Positions 45,099 through 54,467 of a stretch of 64,000 nucleotides of DNA are shown in pieces (positions within the stretch are counted from its first letter, which is position 1; every line of letters begins with the position of its first letter). Below the pieces are notes generated by a model, which had not been told where the DNA came from, made no database searches, and was given only the letters and a program-made list of their open reading frames with translations. The position numbers were made by a program, and so were the translations under genes. Source of the DNA: Sphingomonas sp. PsM26. GTDB lineage: Bacteria; Pseudomonadota; Alphaproteobacteria; Sphingomonadales; Sphingomonadaceae. The DNA is taken from NCBI GenBank assembly GCA_030433805.1, contig JARUXA010000020.1, positions 31,123 to 95,122 of the forward strand, in the 5' to 3' direction.

Positions 45099-47510
45099 AT
45101 GACAGATCCGATCTTGCCGACTCGCTTGGCAACACCGAGAGACGCCGCCACCGCGGAACCGCCGCTGTCACCGGACCTGTTGCGCCGAATCCACGGCTAT
45201 TGGCGCGCCGCCAATTATCTGTCGGTCGGGCAAATCTATCTGCGCGCCAATCCACTGCTCGAGACGCCGCTTACGATCGCCGACGTCAAGACCCGGCTGC
45301 TCGGCCATTGGGGGACGACGCCGGGGCTCAACCTGCTCTACGTTCATCTCAACCGCGTGATCGTGGAGCGCGATCTCGACATGATCCTGATCGTCGGGCC
45401 GGGGCATGGCGGGCCGGGGATCGTCGCCAACACCTATCTCGAAGGCTCGTACACCGAATGCTATCCCGCGATCGAGCGGAGCCGCGGCGGGATCGACCGG
45501 CTGTTCCGCCAATTCTCCTGGCCGGGCGGCATCCCCAGCCATGTCGCGCCCGAAACGCCGGGGTCGATCCACGAAGGCGGCGAGCTCGGCTATTCGCTCG
45601 CGCATGCGTATGGTGCGGCGTTCGACAATCCCGATCTGGTCGTCGCCTGCGTGATCGGCGACGGCGAGGCGGAGACGGGCGCGCTCGCGGCGAGCTGGCA
45701 TTCGAACAAGTTTCTCAACCCCGTGCGCGACGGCGCGGTGCTGCCGATCCTCCATCTCAACGGCTATAAGATCGCCAACCCGACCGTGCTCGCGCGGATC
45801 GGGCGCGAAGAGTTGACCGACCTGTTGCACGGCTATGGACACGAACCGTGGTTCGTCGAAGGCGACGATCCCGAGACGGTCCACCAGTTGCTCGCCGCGA
45901 CGCTCGACGCGGTGTGCACGCGGATCGCCGAGATCCAGCGGGCCGCGCGGGACGGAACGGATGGCGGAGCGCGGCCGCGCTGGCCGATGATCGTGCTCCA
46001 GACGCCCAAGGGCTGGACCGGGCCGAAGACGGTCGACGGCAAGCCGGTCGAGGGCACCTGGCGCGCGCATCAAGTGCCGATCGCGGACTTCAAAAATCCC
46101 GAGCATCTCGTCCAGCTCGAGGCTTGGCTGCACAGCTACGATGCGCACGAACTGTTCGACGAGACCGGCAAGTTCCGCGAGGACTATGCATCGCTCGCGC
46201 CGACCGGGCATCGCCGGATGGGATCGAACCCGCACGCCAATGGCGGCGAAGTCCTCGTCCCGCTAGCGCTCCCCGATTTCCGCGCATCGGCGGTGACGGT
46301 ACCCGCGCCCGGCGCGGTGACGGCGGCGGCGACCGCGGTGCTCGGCGGCTATCTGCGCGACGTGATGGCGCTCAACCGCGACGCCGCCAATTTCCGCCTG
46401 TTCGGGCCGGATGAGACCGCCTCGAACCGGTTGCAGGCGATGTACGAGGTGTCGGGTAAGGCATGGATGGCGGAGACCGCGCCGGTCGACGAGCATCTCG
46501 ACCGCGACGGCCGGGTGATGGAGGTGCTGAGCGAGCATCTCTGCCAGGGGTGGCTCGAGGGCTATCTGCTGACCGGGCGGCACGGTCTGTTCAGCTGTTA
46601 CGAGGCGTTCGTCCACATCGTCGATTCGATGGTCAACCAGCATGCCAAATGGCTCAAGGTCTCGGCCGGGATCGCGTGGCGGCGGCCGATCGCGTCGCTC
46701 AATTACCTGCTGACCTCGCATGTCTGGCGGCAGGACCATAATGGCCTGTCGCACCAGGACCCGGGCTTCCTCGACCATGTCGCGACCAAGACCGCGAGCG
46801 TCGCGCGGATCTATCTTCCGCCCGATGCCAATTGCCTGCTGTCGGTGGCGGATCACTGCCTGCGCAGTCGGCATTATGTGAACGTGATCGTCGCGGGGAA
46901 ACAGCCCGAGGCGCAATGGCTTGGGATTGACGATGCGGTGCGGCATTGCACCGCAGGCGCGGGGATCTGGGACTGGGCGAGCGACCCGGACGAGACGCCC
47001 GACGTGGTGATGGCGTGCGCGGGCGACGTGCCGACGCTGGAGACGCTCGCCGCGGTGCAATTGCTGCGCGAATACGTCCCCGACATCCGCATCCGCGTCG
47101 TCAACGTGGTCGACCTGATGGTGCTGCAACCGCAGTCCGAACATCCGCACGGGCTCGACGCACGCGCGTTCACCGCTTTGTTCACCGCCGATGCGCCGGT
47201 GATCTTCGCGTTCCACGGCTATCCGGCGCTGATCCACCGGCTCGCTTACCGGCAGCCCAACCACGCGAACTTTCATGTCCGCGGGTTCAAGGAGGAGGGG
47301 ACGACGACCACGCCGTTCGACATGGTCGTGCTCAACGACCTCGACCGCTACCGGCTCGCGCTCGATGCGATCACGCGCATCCCACGGCTGCAGGGGCGGG
47401 TTGCCGCCGAGACGCAGCGCTATTGGGCGACGATGGAGCGGCACAAATTGTACATCGCCGAGCATGGCGAGGACTTGCCCGAGATCCGCGACTGGCGCTG
47501 GGCGCCGTGA
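45099..47510 (+). CDS. xfp: Phosphoketolase (xylulose-5-P/fructose-6-P)
   Basis: This 803-aa protein is the normal length of the XFP family. It has thiamine diphosphate-binding GDGEAETGALAASW, the family signature EGSYTECYP and GPGHGGPGI, and later SHQDPGFLDHV. It splits xylulose-5-P (and/or fructose-6-P) with phosphate into acetyl-P plus glyceraldehyde-3-P (or erythrose-4-P). The acetate kinase gene overlaps its stop by four bases (GTGA), so acetyl-P is turned directly into acetate and ATP. Pentoses such as arabinose released by the neighbouring glycosidases could enter here, though no arabinose pathway genes are seen. Confidence 0.96.
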   Translation: MTDPILPTRLATPRDAATAEPPLSPDLLRRIHGYWRAANYLSVGQIYLRANPLLETPLTIADVKTRLLGHWGTTPGLNLLYVHLNRVIVERDLDMILIVGPGHGGPGIVANTYLEGSYTECYPAIERSRGGIDRLFRQFSWPGGIPSHVAPETPGSIHEGGELGYSLAHAYGAAFDNPDLVVACVIGDGEAETGALAASWHSNKFLNPVRDGAVLPILHLNGYKIANPTVLARIGREELTDLLHGYGHEPWFVEGDDPETVHQLLAATLDAVCTRIAEIQRAARDGTDGGARPRWPMIVLQTPKGWTGPKTVDGKPVEGTWRAHQVPIADFKNPEHLVQLEAWLHSYDAHELFDETGKFREDYASLAPTGHRRMGSNPHANGGEVLVPLALPDFRASAVTVPAPGAVTAAATAVLGGYLRDVMALNRDAANFRLFGPDETASNRLQAMYEVSGKAWMAETAPVDEHLDRDGRVMEVLSEHLCQGWLEGYLLTGRHGLFSCYEAFVHIVDSMVNQHAKWLKVSAGIAWRRPIASLNYLLTSHVWRQDHNGLSHQDPGFLDHVATKTASVARIYLPPDANCLLSVADHCLRSRHYVNVIVAGKQPEAQWLGIDDAVRHCTAGAGIWDWASDPDETPDVVMACAGDVPTLETLAAVQLLREYVPDIRIRVVNVVDLMVLQPQSEHPHGLDARAFTALFTADAPVIFAFHGYPALIHRLAYRQPNHANFHVRGFKEEGTTTTPFDMVVLNDLDRYRLALDAITRIPRLQGRVAAETQRYWATMERHKLYIAEHGEDLPEIRDWRWAP

Positions 47511-48520
47511 GCCCCGTGATCCTGACGCTCAACGGTGGGTCGTCCTCGGTCAAGTTCGGGGTCCATGCCGCCGACGACCCTGCGCACGAGATTGCCGCGG
47601 GGGATATCGAGCATGCCGGGGCGGACACCGCGCTGTTCGACCGGGTCGGCGCCTATGACGTGGTCGCGATCGGGCACCGCATCGTCCACGGCGGGACCGA
47701 CCTGTTCGCGCCGGTGGTGATCGATTCCGATGTGATCGCGCGGCTGGAACGCGCCTCCGCCTTTGCGCCGTTGCACGGCCCCGCCGCGCTCGCGATGATC
47801 GCGCTGGCGCAGGCGCGCTACCCCGGCGTGCCGCAGGTCGCGTGTATTGATACGGGGTTCCACGCGCACATGCCCGCGATCGCGGCGACGTTGCCGATCC
47901 CCGCCGACCTCCGCGCGCAGGGGGTGCGGCGGTACGGCTTCCACGGCCTGTCGTGCGAATCGATCCTGGCGGAGCTGGGCGAGTCGGTGCCTGAGCGGCT
48001 GATCATCGCGCATCTCGGCAATGGCGCGAGCGTGACGGCGGTGCGCGGCGGGCGTTCGGTCGACACCAGCATGGGCCTCACCCCGTCGGGCGGGGTGGTG
48101 ATGGGGACGCGCGCGGGCGATATCGATCCGGGCTTGCTGCTGTTCCTGCTGCGCGAACACGGGCTGGACGCGGATTCGCTCGAGGATCTGCTCGACCGGC
48201 GCTCCGGGCTGCTCGGCTTGTCCGGCGTGTCGGGGGACCTGCGCGTGCTGCATGCCGCGGATACCCCAGCAACGCGGCTCGCGATCGCGATCTTCTGCCG
48301 CTCGGTCGCCAAGCAGATCGCCGGGATGGCGGTTGTGTTGGGGGGCGTGGACCTGATCGTCTTTACCGGCGGCATTGGCGAGCACGATGCGGCGGTGCGC
48401 CAGTCGATCCGGGCCGATCTCGACTGGGCGGGGGCGATCCCGGTCCGCGTGATCGCCGCACAGGAAAACCGGCAGATCGCGCGGCACGTCGCGCGATTGC
48501 GCGCCTCGTGGGATGGCTAG
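47507..48520 (+). CDS. ackA: Acetate kinase, short form
   Basis: This 337-aa protein starts at GTG 47507. It carries the acetate kinase motifs NGGSSSVKF, IGHRIVHGG, FAPLHGPA, IDTGFH, GFHGLS, DTSMGLTP.GG..MGTRAGDIDP and FTGGIGEHDA. The catalytic Arg, His and Asp are kept, and the C-terminal Glu is in AQENRQIA. It is some 60 residues shorter than typical enzymes, mostly missing an N-terminal loop and the end, a form expected for dedicated partners of phosphoketolase. The open frame upstream of GTG is xfp in another frame. Its end overlaps the GGDEF-EAL gene by four bases, tail to tail. Confidence 0.93.
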   Translation: MSPVILTLNGGSSSVKFGVHAADDPAHEIAAGDIEHAGADTALFDRVGAYDVVAIGHRIVHGGTDLFAPVVIDSDVIARLERASAFAPLHGPAALAMIALAQARYPGVPQVACIDTGFHAHMPAIAATLPIPADLRAQGVRRYGFHGLSCESILAELGESVPERLIIAHLGNGASVTAVRGGRSVDTSMGLTPSGGVVMGTRAGDIDPGLLLFLLREHGLDADSLEDLLDRRSGLLGLSGVSGDLRVLHAADTPATRLAIAIFCRSVAKQIAGMAVVLGGVDLIVFTGGIGEHDAAVRQSIRADLDWAGAIPVRVIAAQENRQIARHVARLRASWDG

Positions 48521-50496
48521 GCGGCGCCCCGCATCCCCAGAAGCGTTGCCTCGGGCAGTTGCAACGCATGCTCGCGCATCGTCATCAACAATGCGTCGAT
48601 CGGCATCGGGCGGCCGAGCAGGAACCCCTGCGCGTAGCGATACCCCGCCAGCGAAATCTCGATCAGCTGGGTCTCGGTCTCGATCCCCTCCATCGTGCAT
48701 TCGAGCGACAGCGACTGCGCCAGGTTGCGAATCGCGGAGACCATGCTGCGTCCCGGCCCGGTCGCCATGCCGCTGACGAAGCTGCGATCGACCTTGAGGA
48801 TATCGAGCGGGAGTTCGTGCAGCGAGCACAGGCTGGAATAGCCCGTTCCGAAATCGTCGAGCGCGGTCCGCACGCCGAAGCTGCGCAGCCGTTGCAACGC
48901 CTCGCGCGCGGTGGCCATGTCGGTGACGAGCGACGTTTCGGTGACTTCGAACACGATCCGCCGTGGCGCGATGTTGGTGGCGACGATCATCCGGACGATC
49001 TCGCGCATCGTCGCGGGCGACATGATGTCCTGCGCGGACAGGTTGAACGACAGGGCGATCGGGTCGGGCAGCGCCGCCAGACCTTCCAGCGCGCGTTCGA
49101 ACAGGATCAACGTGACTCGGTTGATGATCCCCATCCGCTCCGCCGCGGCAATGAAGGTGGCGGGCGCGATTTCGCCCAGCGTCGGCGACTTCCACCGTGC
49201 CAGTGCCTCGACGCTGCTGATCGCCATCGAGCGCGTGTCGAAGATCGGCTGGTAATGCACCTCGAGTTCGCGCTCGAGACAGGCCACCTGCAGCGCGGCC
49301 TCGACGCGTTGCTCGACCCGGATCAGCGCCTCCTGTTCGGGGGAGAATACCGCGCACCCGCCGCGGTGGTGCGCCTTGACGTGGTACAGCGCATAATCGG
49401 ACCGGTCGAACAGCGCGTGTGCGGTCGTCCCCGCGTCCGGATAGACCGCGATCCCGGCGGAGCAACCGAGCGTCACTTCCATCCCATCGATCGCAACGGG
49501 CGCGTGAATCGCGGCGCACAGGGCGGCGATCGCAGGCTCGGCCTGTTCGGGTGGCCCGTCGAACAGCACGCCGAATTCATCGCCGCCGAGCCGCGCGATC
49601 GTCACCGCGCCGCCAGCGCGCAACGACAATCGGCGGCCGATCGCTTCGAGCAGCCGGTCGCCATAGACATGGCCATAGGTGTCGTTGATCGCCTTGAACC
49701 GGTCGAGGTCCAGAACGCCGACGCAAAACGGTGCAACCGCGCCGGATGTGTCGTGCTGGCGGGCAAGCAGCAATGTCTCCAGTGCCTTGAAGAAGAAGCG
49801 GCGGTTGGGCAGGCCGGTCAGCGGATCGGTATGCGCGAGCTGCCGGTTCTCATCGCTCAACCGCTGTGCCTGCTGCCGCTCCGCGATCAGCGCATTGCGC
49901 GAGGTGACGAGCCCCTGGAACACCTTATGCGCATCCTTGAGGATGACGAGAAAGACGATCGTCACCAGCGCGACGTTGATGCCGACCGCCACGAACACCG
50001 AATTGCCGCTGGTCAGGCAATAGGCCACCAATGGCAGGCTGACGAGAATGCCCACCGCAGTTGCAGCGCCGGGCAAGTGCGTCAGGCAGAACAGGCAGCC
50101 GAGCACGGTCGTCCCGACGAACACGACGACATGGCCCTGTTCGTACGGGCCACCGTAGCTGCCCAGGCTCAGCGCCCAGGCGACGAAAGCGACCGCGAAG
50201 AACGATCCCAGCCACGTCGCCTTGCGGATCGCGCGCTGCGCGCCTGCCTCGGTCAGCATGTCGGGGGTCGGCGGCATCAGCCAGCGGAACATGCGCCAAG
50301 CGATCAGCAACACCATCATCGCGGGGATCGCGTGGCTCAGCAGACGTGGGGCGAGACCGGAGTGCGTATAGGCGAGCGCGACCGCGTTGATGATCAGCAG
50401 CCCGTACATCCACGGCACCTGGCGCCGGAAGTGCAGCAATGTGGCAACCACCAACGGTTGCTCGCCGGGCGGCAGGTGCGATTTGGAAAACGGCAT
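48517..50496 (-). CDS. Membrane GGDEF-EAL cyclic-di-GMP enzyme
   Basis: This 659-aa protein has an N-terminal membrane region of about six helices (residues 28-205) without a recognised sensor domain. A GGDEF domain follows with DPLTGLPNRRFF and intact RLGGDEFGV, then an EAL domain. EAL catalytic residues all appear: VEALARW, FNLSAQD, EVTETSL, ALDDFGTGYSS, LKVDRSFV, MEGIET and AQGFLLGRP. Both synthesis and breakdown of c-di-GMP are thus possible, and which dominates cannot be told. It lies downstream of flgD on the same strand, which fits control of motility versus attachment. Pili are encoded elsewhere in the window. Confidence 0.92.
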   Translation of the reverse strand: MPFSKSHLPPGEQPLVVATLLHFRRQVPWMYGLLIINAVALAYTHSGLAPRLLSHAIPAMMVLLIAWRMFRWLMPPTPDMLTEAGAQRAIRKATWLGSFFAVAFVAWALSLGSYGGPYEQGHVVVFVGTTVLGCLFCLTHLPGAATAVGILVSLPLVAYCLTSGNSVFVAVGINVALVTIVFLVILKDAHKVFQGLVTSRNALIAERQQAQRLSDENRQLAHTDPLTGLPNRRFFFKALETLLLARQHDTSGAVAPFCVGVLDLDRFKAINDTYGHVYGDRLLEAIGRRLSLRAGGAVTIARLGGDEFGVLFDGPPEQAEPAIAALCAAIHAPVAIDGMEVTLGCSAGIAVYPDAGTTAHALFDRSDYALYHVKAHHRGGCAVFSPEQEALIRVEQRVEAALQVACLERELEVHYQPIFDTRSMAISSVEALARWKSPTLGEIAPATFIAAAERMGIINRVTLILFERALEGLAALPDPIALSFNLSAQDIMSPATMREIVRMIVATNIAPRRIVFEVTETSLVTDMATAREALQRLRSFGVRTALDDFGTGYSSLCSLHELPLDILKVDRSFVSGMATGPGRSMVSAIRNLAQSLSLECTMEGIETETQLIEISLAGYRYAQGFLLGRPMPIDALLMTMREHALQLPEATLLGMRGAA

Positions 50497-50843
50497 TACA
50501 CGATACCCCCGACACGTATCCCGTTAGACGAACGGCGTTAACACCTGGTTCTCAAGCCGCAGGAATGGCGATGCTGCGCCTTGCTGCAAACGGTCACGAC
50601 GGCGCATCCTCGACCGGGACCATCCGGCGAGACGACCGAACGGGCGGACAAAGTTGCCGCAGAGCAACGTTGAACTGATGGGCAGGGCGTTCATCCGTAA
50701 TACGCTACTACTCACATGACGATCGAGCCCGGCCAGTACATGCTGGAGCGCATGGTGGCCGATGACTGTATTCGCGATATAAGTAAGACCATCTTGCCTG
50801 GCTATAATACGATCGGTGTAGAGATACGGGCAGACCCGTAGTA
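50497..50843. other. Intergenic region between flgD and the GGDEF-EAL gene
   Basis: These 347 bases hold no recognisable gene. A forward frame of about 41 codons (ATG 50716 to TAG 50841) exists, but it lacks a clear ribosome site and resembles no protein I know. The region is less GC-rich around 50690-50850. No strong terminator with a T-run was found after flgD. Confidence 0.5.
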
Positions 50844-51527
50844 TTAATGCGAAGACGAAAGACGCGCGAGGCTGGTTGCGGCATAATGCTGCCCGTTCGC
50901 CAGTAGCGTGATCTGGCCCTTTTCGACCGATACCTCGCTGACCACGCCTTCCGCGGCGATCGTTACCGGGATATTCGATCCCGCGGCATCGCTGGCGGAC
51001 AGCGCGAGCGTGTATGTTCCACTCGGCGCGCGTGTACCGTGGCTGTCGACGCCGTCCCACGTGACCTGTCCGCTCGCCGGATCGACCGGCTGCGTGGCGA
51101 TCGTGTTGCCATCGGCGTCGCTGATCGTCGCGACGAGCGATTGCGGCATCCGGTTGGCGGTGAAGCGCCACGTCGTCCCGCCCGTCGACGCCAGGCCGGC
51201 AATGCTGCTGTCGAAGCTCGCGACATGGCCGATCAGTGCGGCGGCGTTCGACAGGTCGTTCGATGACAGCTTGGCCAGGATGTCCTTCAGCGACTGATTC
51301 TGCTGGATCGATTGCTCGACTTGCGAGAATTGCACGAGTTGCTGCGTGTATTCGGACGTATCCATCGGCTTGAGCGGGTCCTGGTTCTGCATTTGCGTGG
51401 TCAGCAATTTGAGAAACGTGTTCGAATCGTTGGTCAGCTTGGTCAGTGCCGAGGATGGAGCGGATGGCGGTGCCGCGGTTTTCGTCGTGGCGGACAGGCC
51501 GCTGGCGGCGGCGGTGGTCGTGGTCAT
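50844..51527 (-). CDS. flgD: Flagellar hook capping protein
   Basis: This 227-aa protein has the conserved FlgD N-terminus (FLKLLTTQMQNQDPLKPMDTSEYTQQLVQFSQVEQS). It is followed by a FlgD Ig-like/Tudor region (GQVTWDGVDSHGTRAPSGTYTLALSA). It scaffolds hook assembly by capping the growing hook. It starts 10 bases after fliK, so the two are co-transcribed. The hook gene flgE, which usually follows flgD, is not present in the window. Confidence 0.92.
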   Translation of the reverse strand: MTTTTAAASGLSATTKTAAPPSAPSSALTKLTNDSNTFLKLLTTQMQNQDPLKPMDTSEYTQQLVQFSQVEQSIQQNQSLKDILAKLSSNDLSNAAALIGHVASFDSSIAGLASTGGTTWRFTANRMPQSLVATISDADGNTIATQPVDPASGQVTWDGVDSHGTRAPSGTYTLALSASDAAGSNIPVTIAAEGVVSEVSVEKGQITLLANGQHYAATSLARLSSSH

Positions 51528-51537
51528 GCGGTCGTCC

Positions 51538-53028
51538 TCAAGCTACGAGATTGATCCGGCCGCTGGCGAGCAGGGCGGCGCGGGTTGGTGCGGGGGCGTT
51601 CCGCGGGTCGGTCGCGTCGTCGCCGGGGCGGCGCGACGGGGCCGCGAACGCCCAGCCGCGCTCGCCAGTGCCCCCGCCAGCATTGCTGCCAGCGTTGCCG
51701 CTGCTCGTGTTCCCGGCACCTGCGGCGTTCGCACCATTCCCCGGGCTGGCTTGCGTGTCGAAGCGGAAGCTGGCGGCGTCCGCTTGCATGCCTGCCTGTG
51801 ACAAGGTCTGCGCGAGCATTGTCGCGTCGCGGCGCAACAGGTCGAGCGCGCTCGCATGTTCCGCCGAGATCGTCGCGAGCATCTTGCCCGCCGGATCGAT
51901 CTGCATCCGCACCTCGACCCGGCCAAGTTCGACCGGATCGAGCCGGATCGTCAGCGTGCTGGCGCCATCGCGGGTGGCGTGGCGCGTGATCGCCACGCCC
52001 ACGTCTCGCCCGATCGATACCGCGCGCGCAATCCCCGCGTCGATTGGACGGCGTGGCGGAAGCGGGGGCGCGGGGAGCGGGACCGGGGCGCTCGGCTGCG
52101 CGGCTGGGGGTTGTGCGGCAGGTACGGTAGTGGATCCGGGCGGTGCGGTCGTCGCGGTGGTTTGATGCCCGATCGGAGCGGACAATTGTGCCGGGGCGTC
52201 CTGCGACCTGTGCGGCGGCGGTGCGGATGCCGGTGCCGTCGTACCGGTGTCCGTCGCGGCTTCGGGCGGGGCGGCGGTTTCGGCCCGGTCCGGCATCGGT
52301 GCCGATGCCGTATTGCCGACGAGGGCGGGTGGGCTGCCGTGGATCTGCGTGCCTGCTGTCGCTGGTTCCTGACCGGCGATCTGCTGCGCCGCTGGAACTG
52401 CGACCGGAAGCGTCGTGGTTCCGATCATATCGAGCGGGGGTGCCGCCGATACGTGGTCATCGGTGTCGCATGCAGCGGGATCGCTCGCTTCTGCCACCGC
52501 TTCGTCGCGGGCAACCGCCTTGCGCGTGGCGGTGGCTGCGTCCGGTGCAGTGGCGCGCGCATCCGTTCCGCTATCTGTCGAAACAGCGGTTTCCGGCATC
52601 GCTGCGTCGACGCGTGCGGCGTCGACCGGACGGTTGGCGGGCTTGGCGTTTGCGACCGGTGCCTTGGGGGAAGCCGACGGCTTGGGCGCGGGTGCGAGCG
52701 GGGGCGCCATCGGTTCGGCAGCGAGTGCGGGTGCGGGATCGGGCGCCTTGGCGTCCGGTACGGGCGTCGCCACGGGCGCGCTCACGGTCGGGGCGGGGGT
52801 GATCCCGGCGTTTGCAGGCAGTGCGGCGGTTGCCAGCGTGGCCGCGAGGGTCAGCCCGCTGTCGCGGGGCACCGCGTTTGTCGGGGGCACGCCAATGTCG
52901 GGCACTGCATCGGCGCTTGCGGTCATGGCCTGCCGGAATGCGGTGGCGGATGCGCCATCGTCCGTCGGCACGGGGGTCGTGACGGTGAGGGCGGATGGCA
53001 GGATCGATACGGCGGCAACCGGCGGCAC
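51538..53028 (-). CDS. fliK: Flagellar hook-length control protein
   Basis: This 496-aa protein is Pro/Ala-rich over its first ~350 residues and poorly conserved there, as usual for FliK rulers. The C-terminal domain (about residues 340-450) has the FliK signature LTIRLDPVELGRVEVRMQID followed by the A.S.R..L..A helix. It measures hook length and switches export specificity. It lies directly upstream of flgD on the same strand, downstream of the ankyrin gene with a 62-bp gap. Confidence 0.85.
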   Translation of the reverse strand: MPPVAAVSILPSALTVTTPVPTDDGASATAFRQAMTASADAVPDIGVPPTNAVPRDSGLTLAATLATAALPANAGITPAPTVSAPVATPVPDAKAPDPAPALAAEPMAPPLAPAPKPSASPKAPVANAKPANRPVDAARVDAAMPETAVSTDSGTDARATAPDAATATRKAVARDEAVAEASDPAACDTDDHVSAAPPLDMIGTTTLPVAVPAAQQIAGQEPATAGTQIHGSPPALVGNTASAPMPDRAETAAPPEAATDTGTTAPASAPPPHRSQDAPAQLSAPIGHQTTATTAPPGSTTVPAAQPPAAQPSAPVPLPAPPLPPRRPIDAGIARAVSIGRDVGVAITRHATRDGASTLTIRLDPVELGRVEVRMQIDPAGKMLATISAEHASALDLLRRDATMLAQTLSQAGMQADAASFRFDTQASPGNGANAAGAGNTSSGNAGSNAGGGTGERGWAFAAPSRRPGDDATDPRNAPAPTRAALLASGRINLVA

Positions 53029-53090
53029 GCGCTTCTCCCATCGGCCTGGCGTTGCCTCATCATAGAGGGACCAATGGTCCCCCGGTCGCG

Positions 53091-54467
53091 TCAGCGCGGA
53101 TCGGCGATCCGCGGAGCCGGGCGTGGGTTCGCTTGCGCCACCACGCGGTTGGGCCGATCCGGAAAGCGCGCGCGGAACACGGCCTTTACGTCAGACAGGC
53201 CGGTGTCGGCGACCTCGGCCACGGTCGAACCGCGTTTGTTGGCGATGTCGATCCGTGCGCCATGATCGGCGAGCAGCCCGATCATCGCCGGCAAATCGGG
53301 CTGCATCCCGCCGCCGAGCAGCAGGTGCAACGCAGTGTTGCCCTGCGCGTCGGCGACATTGGCGTCGGGCGCGAGGCTAAGCGCGAGCGCAAGCGTCGCC
53401 GCGTTCCGGCCCCGCGCGGCGGCGAGCACGACATTGGTGCCGTCGGCGGCGACGAACGACGGGTCGGCACCGCCCGTGCGCAACACCGCCATTGCTTCCG
53501 CTTGGCCATTGGCGGCGGCGATCAGCAGCGGCGGGGTCGGCGGCACGGGGGGCGGGGGCACGCCGAAATTGGCTTCGGTCACCCAGGTGATCCGCGATAG
53601 ACCGGTGGTCGCATTGGGATCGGCGCGCCTGGCCAGCAGCGCAGCGATCAGCGCTGTGTCGCCTGCTGCGGCGGCGCGGTGCAGCGTCTGATAGCCCTCG
53701 CGGTCGCGCTCGGTCACGTCGCCGCCCCGGGCTACCAGCACGACGGCGGCGGCATAATTCTTCTGGTAGGTTGCGAGCTGGAGCGCGCTGCTCCGTTCGG
53801 GGCCGCGGTCATCGGCGCGTGCGCCTGCCGCCAGCAGCTGCTCGGTCGCCGCCGCCCCGCCGCCCTTGATCGCGAAGAACAATGGCGGGAAACCGCCCTT
53901 CGAGACACGGTTCACGTCCGCTCCCGCCTTGAGCAACAGCGCAATCGCCGCGCTGCGCGCGCCTGCTGCCGCCCACATCAGCGGGGTCTGCCCGCGCGAA
54001 TCGACCGCATCCGCGACCGCTCCGTGCGCGAGCAGCCACGCCACCGCATCCGCCGGGCCATAGCGGGCGCAGATCGCGAGCGGGGTGACGCCATCGGGGC
54101 GCGTGGTGCGGGCGTCGGCGCCTGCACGAAGCAACGCCGTGACGATCGCGGGCTCCCCGAGTTCGCATGCGAGTCCGAGCGGAGAGACGCCATCGATGTC
54201 CGCAGTGTTGAGGCGCGCGCCACCCGCGATCAACGCGGCGACCATCTCCGGATTCTGCGTGTCGACCGCCCAGCCGAGCGGGGTCGCCTGGAACGCCAGC
54301 CGTCGGTTGGGGTCGGCATGGCGTGCGAGCGCGGCGCGCGCGGCGGCGACGTCATTGGCGCGGATCGCGCGAGCGAGCGCGGCGTCCGGTTCGTCCTGCG
54401 CGGCGGCACTGCCGCACGCGAGCAGGCTCAGTGCGACGATCGCGAGACGGCGCACCCGCTCAGCCAT
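53091..54467 (-). CDS. Exported ankyrin-repeat protein
   Basis: This 458-aa protein has a signal peptide (IVALSLLACGSAAAQ) and about ten ankyrin repeats of the form G.TPL..A...G....V..LL..GAD. A Pro-rich insert (PPPPVPPTPP) lies near residue 300. It is a binding protein, perhaps protecting or assembling the two enzymes encoded upstream. Its start overlaps the DUF1552 gene by eight bases, and the operon order DUF1592-type cytochrome, DUF1552, ankyrin suggests a joint periplasmic function. No catalytic residues are expected. fliK follows on the same strand but seems unrelated. Confidence 0.85.
   Translation of the reverse strand: MAERVRRLAIVALSLLACGSAAAQDEPDAALARAIRANDVAAARAALARHADPNRRLAFQATPLGWAVDTQNPEMVAALIAGGARLNTADIDGVSPLGLACELGEPAIVTALLRAGADARTTRPDGVTPLAICARYGPADAVAWLLAHGAVADAVDSRGQTPLMWAAAGARSAAIALLLKAGADVNRVSKGGFPPLFFAIKGGGAAATEQLLAAGARADDRGPERSSALQLATYQKNYAAAVVLVARGGDVTERDREGYQTLHRAAAAGDTALIAALLARRADPNATTGLSRITWVTEANFGVPPPPVPPTPPLLIAAANGQAEAMAVLRTGGADPSFVAADGTNVVLAAARGRNAATLALALSLAPDANVADAQGNTALHLLLGGGMQPDLPAMIGLLADHGARIDIANKRGSTVAEVADTGLSDVKAVFRARFPDRPNRVVAQANPRPAPRIADPR

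Noticed and set aside
50807..50815. Partial similarity to the GntR-type palindrome (ATACGAT) near flgD
   Set aside because: Only a half site matches and the adjacent genes are unrelated to the locus.
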